23,573 bases of DNA from Roseilinea sp034431495 (GTDB lineage: Bacteria > Chloroflexota > Anaerolineae > J036 > Brachytrichaceae): assembly GCA_034431495.1 (NCBI GenBank), contig DAOUDB010000123.1:1-23573 (forward strand), read 5' to 3'. Shown here piece by piece: positions 17,222-23,573 of this stretch. The translations under genes were made by a program, and so were the position numbers. Numbering within the stretch: the stretch's first letter is position 1; every line of letters starts with the position of its first letter. The notes beneath the pieces are model-generated. The model ran no database searches and had not been told where the DNA came from. It saw only the letters and a program-made list of their open reading frames with translations.

Positions 17222-19678
17222 ATGCCAAGCAAGACTACGCGGACCCCGTCCGAGCGGACCCAGTCCGACAAGTCGCCGGCGCGCGCCAGCGACAAAGCCG
17301 CCCCCTCCACATCCGAGACCACCACACGAACGACGCGCTCAAGCTCTCGGCAGAGGGCGTCACCAAGGCCGAAAGTCACCACACCGGCCAAGCCGGCCCC
17401 AGCAGACCGCAGGCGCAAGACCAAGCCGGCCGAAGCCACCGTCGCTGACACGCCGCCAGAAGGGACGTGGTATCGCATCGACCTGCATATGCACACGCCG
17501 GGGTCGGCGGATTACGAGCAGGCCGGCGTAACCTGCCTCGACATTCTTCAGCAGGCCGAGCGGCGCGGCCTGGACATCATCGCCTTCACCGACCACAACA
17601 CGGCCAACGGCTATCGCCAGATGATGCGCGAAATCGCCGACTTGGAGCTGCTGGAAAAGCTGAAGCGCATCCAGCCGGACGAGCTGGGCCGGCTGCTCGA
17701 ATACCGGCGCCTGTTGAAAAAGATTCTGGTGCTGCCCGGCTTCGAGTTCACGAGCACTTTCGGCTTCCACATCCTGGGCATCTTCCCGCCAGAGAAGCCG
17801 TTGCGCGACATCGAGTACCTGCTGTACGAGATGCACGTGCCGGGCGACGTGCTGGACAAGGGATTGACCGAGGCCGGCGCAACCAGCGACGTATTGACGG
17901 CCTACAGGCTGATCGACGAAGCCGGCGGCCTCGCCATCGCCGCTCATGCCAACTCCTCCAGCGGCGTGCTCTTGCGCGGCGTGAATATCGGCGGCCAGAC
18001 CCGCATCGCTTTCACGCAGGACACCCATCTGGCCGCGGTGGAACTGACCGACCTGAACAAGGGCCGGCGCTCGATGGCCTACTGGCTGAGCGGAACCAAA
18101 GCCGAATACCCGCGCCGCATGCACCTGATCCAGGGCAGCGACGCGCACCGGCTGACGGTGTCGGCAACAGACGCGCGCCGGCTGGGCGTGGGCGATCGCA
18201 CCTCAGAAGTGCTGTTGCCCGAACGAAGCTTTGCCGCCTTGCGCGCGCTGTTCCTCAGTCAGGACTTCCACCGCGTGCGCCAGTCGCGCGGGCCGCTGAC
18301 TTTGAGTGTCGATCCAATCCAGGACATCCGCGCACAGGAAGCGAGTGCGACGCTGGCGTTCCATCCCTCACTGCCCAGGCGCAGCGTCAACCGGTTCGAG
18401 GAGATCGTGCGCGACGCAGCGGCCATGGCGAACGGCGAAGGCGGCGTGATCCTCATCGGCTGCGAACCCGGCATGAACAAGAAGCCGAAGGGCGTGCCCT
18501 CGGCCGACGAGACAGCGCGCAAGCTGGCCGAGGTATTGCGTGAGCAGGTGAAGCCGGAGTTGCAGCCGGCGATTGTCGCGCAGACCATCGACGACGCGCA
18601 AATCATCCGGGTCACTGTGCCGCGCACCGAGCACGCGCCGTACGCCGTGAACGACAGCCACTTCTACGTGCGGGACGGCGCAGAAACGCGCATCGCCACC
18701 CGGGATGAGATCGTCGCCATTACCAAACGGTCGCTGGAAGCGGCAGCGCAGGCATCTCAAGCCGCCCAGACGGCGCAGGCACAGCGCCATCGGGACCGGG
18801 GCGGGAGCAACCGGGGGCAGGCGCCGGCACAACGCCCAGATCACGGCCAGCGACCCGATCAGCGTCAGCCACAACCACAGCAGCCGGGGCAGCAACGCCA
18901 AAGCGGGCAGAGTCAGCAACAGCCGGCCGGCCAGCGGCAACATCCGCCACAGCCTCAACAGAGACAGGCGCCGCAACAGCAACCACAGGCGCAACCGGCG
19001 CAGCAGCCGGCGCACCAGCGGGCACAACCGCAGAGCCAGCCACACCCTGACCGCCGCCAGAGTCATACCCGCCCGCAACAGCCGGCGGATCGCGCACAGG
19101 CCGAGACAATACCGCAGGCAACAACGCCACCACCCGCCCCGCCTCAGAACAAGGAGCCGGTCGCGCCGGCCAATGGCGCGCAGGTAGCGGAAGCGCCGGT
19201 GACCGGCGGGCCGGCCACAGCGGCTGCAACGCCGACAGCGCCGCCTCTCATCGAGGGGATGCCCAGATCGGGCGTGCAGATCGCCTCCGTTGAGGAACGC
19301 GAGGGGATTCGGTATTACACGGTGCGCGATCTGCGCAACAACAGTCTGGTGCGCAACGTGACCATCAAGAGCGCGCGCGACCTATGGCACTACGCCATCG
19401 TGGCCTACAACACCAATGCCTACAACATTGACACCGTTGCGTGGAAAGACAGCGTCGAAGGCCAGCAACGCGCCGTGCTCAGCCGGGCGTTCCGCGCCGG
19501 CAAGATGCGCTACGACCTCGCGCTGAAGAGCAGCGACGGGACGTCCTACATCTTTTATGGCGTGGCCGAAGACGGCATGGACGCGGCCTGGAAGCAGTTG
19601 ATTGCCGAGGATCAGACTCCCGCGCCACAGCCGGCCGTTGCCGGCGCGGTGCCAGAGGGCGACGGCACGCCAGCCTAG
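17222..19678 (+). CDS. PHP-domain phosphoesterase fused to an AlbA_2/Schlafen-like domain, with a long disordered linker and an unrecognised C-terminal domain
   Basis: 818 residues in five parts. Residues 1-80 are a basic Ser/Thr/Pro/Lys-rich disordered tail. Residues about 82-350 are a PHP domain with a full metal set: His89 and His91 ('DLHMHT'), Asp124/His125 ('FTDHN'), Glu175 and His183, His242 ('AAHAN'), Asp307 and His309 ('GSDAH'). Residues about 376-500 resemble the AlbA_2 DNA-binding domain (PF04326), with 'AAAMANGEGGVILIGCEP' and a 'FYVRDGAETRIATRDEI' end. Residues about 505-680 are Gln/Pro/Arg/Ala-rich and disordered. Residues about 685-795 form a compact domain I do not recognise ('GIRYYTVRDLRNNSLVRNV', 'SSDGTSYIFYGVAEDGMDAAW'). 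There is no ATPase. PHP domains cleave phosphoesters, often on nucleic acid or nucleotides. Role is unknown; nuclease or RNA/DNA-linked function is inference. No Shine-Dalgarno precedes the ATG. Confidence 0.82.
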   Translation: MPSKTTRTPSERTQSDKSPARASDKAAPSTSETTTRTTRSSSRQRASPRPKVTTPAKPAPADRRRKTKPAEATVADTPPEGTWYRIDLHMHTPGSADYEQAGVTCLDILQQAERRGLDIIAFTDHNTANGYRQMMREIADLELLEKLKRIQPDELGRLLEYRRLLKKILVLPGFEFTSTFGFHILGIFPPEKPLRDIEYLLYEMHVPGDVLDKGLTEAGATSDVLTAYRLIDEAGGLAIAAHANSSSGVLLRGVNIGGQTRIAFTQDTHLAAVELTDLNKGRRSMAYWLSGTKAEYPRRMHLIQGSDAHRLTVSATDARRLGVGDRTSEVLLPERSFAALRALFLSQDFHRVRQSRGPLTLSVDPIQDIRAQEASATLAFHPSLPRRSVNRFEEIVRDAAAMANGEGGVILIGCEPGMNKKPKGVPSADETARKLAEVLREQVKPELQPAIVAQTIDDAQIIRVTVPRTEHAPYAVNDSHFYVRDGAETRIATRDEIVAITKRSLEAAAQASQAAQTAQAQRHRDRGGSNRGQAPAQRPDHGQRPDQRQPQPQQPGQQRQSGQSQQQPAGQRQHPPQPQQRQAPQQQPQAQPAQQPAHQRAQPQSQPHPDRRQSHTRPQQPADRAQAETIPQATTPPPAPPQNKEPVAPANGAQVAEAPVTGGPATAAATPTAPPLIEGMPRSGVQIASVEEREGIRYYTVRDLRNNSLVRNVTIKSARDLWHYAIVAYNTNAYNIDTVAWKDSVEGQQRAVLSRAFRAGKMRYDLALKSSDGTSYIFYGVAEDGMDAAWKQLIAEDQTPAPQPAVAGAVPEGDGTPA

Positions 19679-19699
19679 TCCGCCTGTAAGCGAATCGCT

Positions 19700-19735
19700 C
19701 AGAAACCCGGCCTCTCACAAAAGGCCGGGTTTCTG
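19700..19735 (+). terminator. Strong perfect hairpin, probable terminator of the PHP gene
   Basis: A 14-bp perfect inverted repeat (19700-19713 and 19722-19735, core AAACCCGGCC/GGCCGGGTTT) encloses an 8-base loop. It begins 21 bp after the PHP stop and ends 17 bp before the SDR ATG. There is no T-run after the stem, so it is not a textbook intrinsic terminator; it could also protect or attenuate the SDR transcript. Confidence 0.65.
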
Positions 19736-19752
19736 TCAAAATGGAGCCTATC

Positions 19753-20502
19753 ATGGAACTGAACAAAAAGATCGTCCTGGTCGTGGGCGGCGCTGCCGGT
19801 ATCGGCCAAGCGACCGCCGAGGTGTGCGCCGCGCGCGGCGCGACGGTCATCGTGGCCGACTACAACGAGGAGGCCGGCGCAGCTGTCGCCGATGGCATTT
19901 GCGCTCGTGGACAGTCAGCGATTTTCATTCCGGTCAACGTGACCGACGAAGCATCGGTTTCCCGCCTGTATGAACAGATCGGTTCACAGCACGGCCGGCT
20001 CGACGCGCTGGTGCAGTGCGCCGGCGTGTTGAAGGGCGCCTTCGTGCCGGTCGAGGAATTTCCCCTCGACGTGTTCCGCAACGTGGTCGAGGTGAACATG
20101 GTCGGCAGCTTTCTGTGCAGCAAACACGCCGTGCCGCTGATGAAGCAGAACGGCAAAGGTGTGATCGTGCTGGTGTCGTCGGGGGCAGCTCAGGGTGGCA
20201 GCTCGTCGGTGGCATATGGGTCGAGCAAAGGCGGCGTGTCCAGCATGGGCATCACGCTGGCCGGCAAGCTCGCACCAGACAATATCCGCGTCAACGTTGT
20301 CCACCCCGGCGAGATCCGCACGGCGATGAAGCTGTCGGTGATTGCTGCCGAGGCCGAGTTGAAGGGAAGTTCGCCGGACGCGGCAGTGGCGCAGGCCAAC
20401 GCCGGGTCGCGGCTGGGCGAGCCAGAGGGCATGGGTAAAATTCTGGCCTGGCTGGTAAGCGACGACGCCGACTATGTGCGCGGCTTCATCCACACGCGAT
20501 AG
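19753..20502 (+). CDS. Short-chain dehydrogenase/reductase (SDR), first of a tandem pair
   Basis: 249 residues, typical classical SDR. The Rossmann glycine motif reads 'VGGAAGIG', with Val in place of the usual Thr of TGxxxGIG. The usual NNAG reads 'QCAG'. The catalytic set is Ser142, Tyr155 and Lys159 ('YGSSKGG'), with the Ser-Tyr spacing of 13 seen in active enzymes; Asn115 ('VEVNMVGSF') is also present. An upstream ATG at 19741 is in frame, but the ATG at 19753 has GGAG six bases upstream and aligns with the paralogue's 'MEL' start. It shares most of its length with the SDR 52 bp downstream, including 'VRGF(I/L)HTR' at the end. It oxidises or reduces an alcohol/ketone with NAD(P); the Asp of 'VADYN' after the second strand favours NAD. 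Substrate is unknown. Confidence 0.9.
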   Translation: MELNKKIVLVVGGAAGIGQATAEVCAARGATVIVADYNEEAGAAVADGICARGQSAIFIPVNVTDEASVSRLYEQIGSQHGRLDALVQCAGVLKGAFVPVEEFPLDVFRNVVEVNMVGSFLCSKHAVPLMKQNGKGVIVLVSSGAAQGGSSSVAYGSSKGGVSSMGITLAGKLAPDNIRVNVVHPGEIRTAMKLSVIAAEAELKGSSPDAAVAQANAGSRLGEPEGMGKILAWLVSDDADYVRGFIHTR

Positions 20503-20510
20503 TTCTGGTT

Positions 20511-20542
20511 AACCACTAAGAAGCAATGCGCACGAAGAAAAG
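20511..20542. repeat. Degenerate AACCAC-type intergenic element
   Basis: Between the two SDR genes, AACCACTAAG followed by a second ACGAAG block resembles the elements at 21301-21465. It is a single, poorly conserved copy. Confidence 0.45.
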
Positions 20543-20554
20543 GGCGGCAGTGAA

Positions 20555-21289
20555 ATGGAACTGAAGGGCAAAGTGGTGTTGATCACGGGCGGGGCAACCG
20601 GCATCGGACGCGCAGCAGCCGAGGTGTGCGCCGCGCGCGGGGCGCAGGTCATCGTGGCAGACTTCAACGAGCAGGAGGGCGCGGCGGTAGCGGAGGCGAT
20701 TCACGGCCTGTTTGTGCCAGTGAACGTCGCCGACGAGGCATCGGTCAAGCAAGTGTTCGAGCAGGTCGGCGCGCGCTATGGCCGGCTTGACGCGTTGATC
20801 ACCGCCGCCGGCGTTCTGAAGGGCGCATATGTGCCGGTGGAAGAATTCCCGCTGAACATCTACCGGCAGGTCGTGGATGTGAACCTGGTGGGCAGTTTCC
20901 TGTGCGCCCGGTCTGCCGTGCCATTGATGAAGAAAGCCGGACGTGGCGTGATCGTGCTGATCTCCTCGATTGCCGCCACCGGCGTCAGTTCGTCCGTGGC
21001 ATATGGATCGAGCAAGGGCGGCGTGAGCAGCCTCGGCATCACGTTGGCCGGCAAGCTCGCGCCCGACAACATCCGCGTCAACGTCGTCCATCCCGGCGGC
21101 ATCAAGACAAACATGAAGCTGTCGGTGATCGCGCAGGAAGCAGAACTGAAAGGGCAGTCAGGAGAGCAGGCATGGGCCAGCGCGGCTGCCGGCGCCGATC
21201 TGGGCGAGCCGGAAGGCGTCGGCAAAATTCTGGCCTGGCTGGTCAGCGACGACGCCGACTACGTGCGCGGCTTTCTGCACACACGCTGA
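20555..21289 (+). CDS. Short-chain dehydrogenase/reductase (SDR), second of a tandem pair
   Basis: 244 residues. The cofactor motif is canonical, 'TGGATGIG', with Asp36 ('VADFN') favouring NAD. The catalytic set is Asn110, Ser137, Tyr150 and Lys154 ('YGSSKGG'). Against the upstream paralogue it lacks five residues near position 49 and differs in the NNAG region ('TAAG'). The C-terminal 'SDDADYVRGFLHTR' is nearly the same in both, where classical SDRs usually have 'YVTGQ'. A purine-rich AAGGGCGG stretch lies upstream of the ATG. The two genes look like a local duplication that has since diverged; they could form hetero-oligomers or act on related substrates. The E1 alpha gene downstream raises the possibility of acetoin or diol metabolism, which is inference. 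Confidence 0.92.
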   Translation: MELKGKVVLITGGATGIGRAAAEVCAARGAQVIVADFNEQEGAAVAEAIHGLFVPVNVADEASVKQVFEQVGARYGRLDALITAAGVLKGAYVPVEEFPLNIYRQVVDVNLVGSFLCARSAVPLMKKAGRGVIVLISSIAATGVSSSVAYGSSKGGVSSLGITLAGKLAPDNIRVNVVHPGGIKTNMKLSVIAQEAELKGQSGEQAWASAAAGADLGEPEGVGKILAWLVSDDADYVRGFLHTR

Positions 21290-21300
21290 TACGCTTTGAA

Positions 21301-21465
21301 CGAACCACAAGGAACCGAAGAACTCAAAGAGAAGGTTGGATAAAGCTGCCTCAACGCTCTTTGATTCTTCTTGGTTCGATTTCTGTAAACGAACCACAAA
21401 GAGACGAAGAACACTAAGAGGGTCAGGACCAGCTTTCCTTCGTGACCTTCGGTTTTTCGTGGTTC
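21301..21465. repeat. Cluster of four AACCAC-type elements in alternating orientation
   Basis: Four degenerate copies of a roughly 23-32-base element occur in order plus, minus, plus, minus: GAACCACAAGG... at 21302-21333, its imperfect reverse complement at 21357-21379, GAACCACAAAG... at 21391-21420, and its imperfect reverse complement at 21437-21465. Each plus/minus pair can fold into a long imperfect hairpin. They fill most of the 213-bp gap before the E1 alpha gene. Confidence 0.75.
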
Positions 21466-21489
21466 CGTTCTCATCGCAGAGATTTCGCG

Positions 21490-21495
21490 GATAAT
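21490..21495 (+). promoter_or_regulatory. GATAAT -10 box just upstream of the E1 alpha start (possible leaderless mRNA)
   Basis: GATAAT ends 7 bases before the ATG at 21503, so transcription would begin at or next to the start codon. TTCTCA (21468-21473), 16 bases upstream, is a weak -35. No Shine-Dalgarno sequence is present, which agrees with leaderless initiation. Confidence 0.35.
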
Positions 21496-21502
21496 TCGAC
21501 CC

Positions 21503-22540
21503 ATGGCACAACGACGAAGCGATCAAACGTCAAACGATCCAAAGGTCGGCAAGCACAAACCCGATGCGCCGCGTCCGAGCGACGCACTCACCAGAGAACA
21601 ACTGCTCGCCATGTACGAGCGGATGAAGCTCATCCGGGCGTTCGAAGAAGCGGTGGTGCAGCTCTACACTGGCGGCGAAGTGCGCGGCTCATTCCATCCG
21701 AGCATCGGCCAGGAGGCGACGGCAGTCGGCGGATGTTTTGCCCTGGCGCCGGAAGACTATATGACCTGCACCTATCGCGGCCACAATGCGTGCATTGCCA
21801 AAGGCATCGACGTGAACGCGGCAATGGCCGAAATGCTGGGAAAACGCACCGGCATCAGCAAGGGCAAGGGCGGCAGCATGCACTGGACTGACCCCTCGAT
21901 CGGGCTGTTGGGCGAGAACGCCATCGTAGGGGCCGGCGTGCCAATCGCGGCCGGCGCTGCCTTCACCGCCCAGCTTGACAACAGCGGTCGCGTGGCGCTC
22001 ACCTACTTTGGCGACGGCGCGATCAACCAGGGCATGTTTCTGGAGACGCTCAACATCGCCCAACTGTGGAAGCTGCCGCTCATCCTGGTGTGCGAAAACA
22101 ATCTGTACGCCGAAATGACCCCGCTGGTCGACTCGAACCCGCACCAGTCGATTGCCGAGCGAGCAAGCGGTTTTGCCATGCGCGCGGTGACGGTGGATGG
22201 CAACGACGCGCTGGTCATGTACGACGCGGTGGCCGAAGCGCGCAAGCGTGCTTTGGCCGGCGAAGGGCCGACCTTCATCGAAGCCCTGACCTACCGGCAT
22301 CTGGGCCACATGATCGGCGACCCGGAGACGTATCGCACCAAAGAGGAAGTGGCCGAGTGGAAGAAGCGCGACCCGATCCTGCGCCTGCGCGAACACCTGG
22401 CCGGCAAGCACGGCACGAGCGACGATGAGTTCGCTGCGATCGATCGGCGCGTCGCGCAGCGCATTGCGGACGCTGTCGCCTTCGCCAAACAATCGCCGGC
22501 GCCGGCAGCCGAGGAAGTGTGGGACGACGTGTGGGCGTAG
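21503..22540 (+). CDS. Thiamine-diphosphate-dependent dehydrogenase E1 component, alpha subunit (pyruvate/acetoin dehydrogenase type)
   Basis: 345 residues, usual for a separate E1 alpha chain. The ThDP motif runs from 'GDGAINQG' (170-177) to 'CENN' (197-200), with the expected 28-30 residue spacing. 'SFHPSIGQEA' near 63 and 'TYRGHN' near 90 carry conserved His residues, and 'RHLGHMIGDPETYR' matches the phosphorylation-loop region of the family. It decarboxylates a 2-oxo acid or cleaves acetoin, handing the acyl group to the E2 lipoyl domain. E1 beta normally follows directly; here a repeat-bearing gap and yebC follow, so the beta subunit must be elsewhere. The acetoin dehydrogenase form (AcoA) fits the 'GISKGKGGSMH' stretch, but PdhA cannot be excluded. 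Confidence 0.9.
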   Translation: MAQRRSDQTSNDPKVGKHKPDAPRPSDALTREQLLAMYERMKLIRAFEEAVVQLYTGGEVRGSFHPSIGQEATAVGGCFALAPEDYMTCTYRGHNACIAKGIDVNAAMAEMLGKRTGISKGKGGSMHWTDPSIGLLGENAIVGAGVPIAAGAAFTAQLDNSGRVALTYFGDGAINQGMFLETLNIAQLWKLPLILVCENNLYAEMTPLVDSNPHQSIAERASGFAMRAVTVDGNDALVMYDAVAEARKRALAGEGPTFIEALTYRHLGHMIGDPETYRTKEEVAEWKKRDPILRLREHLAGKHGTSDDEFAAIDRRVAQRIADAVAFAKQSPAPAAEEVWDDVWA

Positions 22541-22542
22541 AA

Positions 22543-22570
22543 ATTGACGATTGACGATTGTTGATTGAGC
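22543..22570. repeat. Heptamer short tandem repeat (consensus ATTGACG, four units)
   Basis: Four contiguous 7-base units begin 3 bp after the E1 alpha stop: ATTGACG, ATTGACG, ATTGTTG, ATTGAGC. The unit differs from that at 9764-9798, but both have period seven and begin ATTG. Confidence 0.75.
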
Positions 22571-22596
22571 ATGAATCGGTGAGCGGCGCGATACCG

Positions 22597-22614
22597 AGCC
22601 GGCGCAGGCCGGCT
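22597..22614 (+). terminator. Short GC hairpin after the E1 alpha gene
   Basis: AGCCGGC and GCCGGCT form a 7-bp stem around a GCAG loop. No T-run follows, so termination is uncertain; the arms are also instances of the abundant GCCGGC palindrome. Confidence 0.3.
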
Positions 22615-22667
22615 GTGCTGCGCGTTGCGCGCGGTTTCCAACCGCTGCGCTCGGCTGCTGACCCGGC

Positions 22668-22673
22668 TATAAT
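22668..22673 (+). promoter_or_regulatory. TATAAT box upstream of yebC
   Basis: A perfect TATAAT sits 74 bases before the yebC ATG. No -35 hexamer is evident at 16-18 bases. The implied leader has a small CCCGC/GCGGG hairpin (22684-22697) and ends with a GAGGA ribosome site. Confidence 0.4.
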
Positions 22674-22747
22674 GAAAATCCGTCCCGCATGCGCGGGGCG
22701 ACATACCATCCGGTCACTTGTGGCGCGGAGAGAGCGAGGAAAGAGGC

Positions 22748-23497
22748 ATGTCAGGGCATAGTAAGTGGGCAACCATCAAGCGCCAGAAGGGCGCAAACGA
22801 CGCCAAGCGCGGGGCCATGTTCACCCGTCTGTTGCGCGAAATCACCGTGGCGGCAAAGGAAGGCGGCGGCGATTTGGCGGCCAACTTCCGGCTGCGGCTG
22901 GCGGTCGACAAAGCGCGCGCGGCGAACATGCCGAAGGACAACATCGAGCGCGCCATCGCCCGCGCCACCGGCCAGGGTGGCGAAGGCGAGGTGTTTGAAG
23001 AGTTGATGTACGAGGGCTATGGGCCGCACAAGGTGCCCATGATGATCAAGGTGCTCACCGACAACCGCAACCGCACGGTGGCCGAGATCCGCCGGGTGCT
23101 GGAGCGGGCCGGGGGCAGCCTGGGGTCGTCCGGCTCTGTGGCGTGGCAGTTCAACCGCCGCGGGTACATCGTCATCGAGCGCAACGAAAAGGTGAACCCC
23201 GACGAAGTGTTCGAGGTCGCCGTTGAAGCCGGCGCCGAGGATGTGGCCACCGGCGGCGATGTGATCGAGATTTACACCGATGTGGACAGCTTCCGCGCCG
23301 TCCGCGAGGCACTGGCCGCCAAGGGCTGGGAGATGACTACCAGCGAGATCTCCATGATTCCGACCTCGCAGACCAGCCTTAGCCCCGAGCAAACCCGACA
23401 GGTCATGCACGTCATCGAGACGCTCGAGGAGATGGACGACGTGCAGCAGGTCTACAGCAACCTCGAGATCACCGACGAGGCGCTCGAAGCAGCCTGA
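22748..23497 (+). CDS. yebC: YebC/PmpR family protein (translation-associated or transcriptional regulator)
   Basis: 249 residues, the usual length. It opens with the near-invariant 'MSGHSKWATIKRQKGANDAKRG' region and continues 'NMPKDNIERAI', then 'YEGYGPHKVPMMIKVLTDNRNRT' and 'GGSLGSSGSVAWQF', all hallmarks of the family (PF01709). Members bind nucleic acid; some act as transcriptional regulators and others have been reported to relieve ribosome stalling at proline-rich stretches. Three alpha/beta domains are expected. The frame is open from a TTG at 22718, but the ATG at 22748 has GAGGA seven bases upstream and gives the conserved start. In many genomes yebC precedes ruvC-ruvA-ruvB; only 76 bp follow here and no gene start is evident in them. 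Confidence 0.96.
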   Translation: MSGHSKWATIKRQKGANDAKRGAMFTRLLREITVAAKEGGGDLAANFRLRLAVDKARAANMPKDNIERAIARATGQGGEGEVFEELMYEGYGPHKVPMMIKVLTDNRNRTVAEIRRVLERAGGSLGSSGSVAWQFNRRGYIVIERNEKVNPDEVFEVAVEAGAEDVATGGDVIEIYTDVDSFRAVREALAAKGWEMTTSEISMIPTSQTSLSPEQTRQVMHVIETLEEMDDVQQVYSNLEITDEALEAA

Positions 23498-23573
23498 CCG
23501 GCGCGCTGCACAGACTGGCAGCGCCACACGGATGCAGCCGCACGGATGAAACCGCGTGGTCACACTCGGAATT

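Noticed and set aside
16738..17496. 252-codon minus-strand frame covering the gap between the methyltransferase and PHP genes
   Set aside because: The translation changes character across the gap, has no domain, and overlaps the methyltransferase and PHP genes in other frames.
18368..19078. Long minus-strand frame with a Leu/Trp/Arg-rich, membrane-like translation
   Set aside because: It is the antisense of the Gln/Pro/Arg-rich linker of the PHP gene; CAG/CCG codons read backwards give Leu/Arg/Trp. No start context or family similarity.

Overview
The window reads as chromosomal DNA from a high-GC bacterium, most likely a member of the Chloroflexota (Anaerolineae/Chloroflexia type). The grounds are indirect. 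The secreted glycoside hydrolase ends in a 'VWLPVITR' tail of the kind I associate with exported Chloroflexota proteins. The palindrome GCCGGC is very dense, short heptamer tandem repeats and 'AACCACnAAG' elements fill intergenic gaps, and at least three genes appear to use TTG starts with good Shine-Dalgarno sequences. I see no rRNA, tRNA, CRISPR array, transposase or phage gene. The gene content is mostly metabolic.

Layout. Positions 1-2791 (minus) hold a tightly overlapping trio, cbiB > cobD > pduX, which together make and attach the aminopropanol-phosphate arm of cobalamin; pduX runs off the left edge. Upstream on the same strand is a membrane-anchored penicillin-acylase-family Ntn hydrolase (2919-5393). 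Divergent from it is a plus-strand pair: an exported clan GH-A glycoside hydrolase with an N-terminal carbohydrate-binding-like domain (5571-7769), then a Gfo/Idh/MocA oxidoreductase (7782-9098). Convergent to these is a GtrA-family membrane protein (9105-9725). An S9 prolyl-oligopeptidase-type peptidase follows, with an FmdB-type zinc ribbon gene directly upstream of it (9798-12117, minus).

From 12314 to 16047 (plus) lies a three-gene molybdenum hydroxylase operon in the order FAD, [2Fe-2S], Mo subunit. Its end overlaps, tail to tail, a TrmH/SpoU-type RNA 2'-O-methyltransferase (16038-16844, minus). After a relatively AT-rich divergent gap comes the most unusual gene, an 818-residue protein (17222-19678). 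It joins a complete PHP phosphoesterase domain to an AlbA_2/Schlafen-like domain, a long Gln/Pro/Arg-rich disordered linker and an unrecognised C-terminal domain. A perfect 14-bp hairpin separates it from two tandem paralogous SDR dehydrogenases (19753-21289).

The right end has an orphan thiamine-diphosphate dehydrogenase E1 alpha subunit (21503-22540) with no E1 beta beside it, and a YebC/PmpR-family protein (22748-23497). The best candidates for something undescribed are the PHP-AlbA_2 fusion, the C-terminal 'LP' tail on the exported hydrolase, and the alternating-orientation AACCAC repeat cluster around the second SDR gene.
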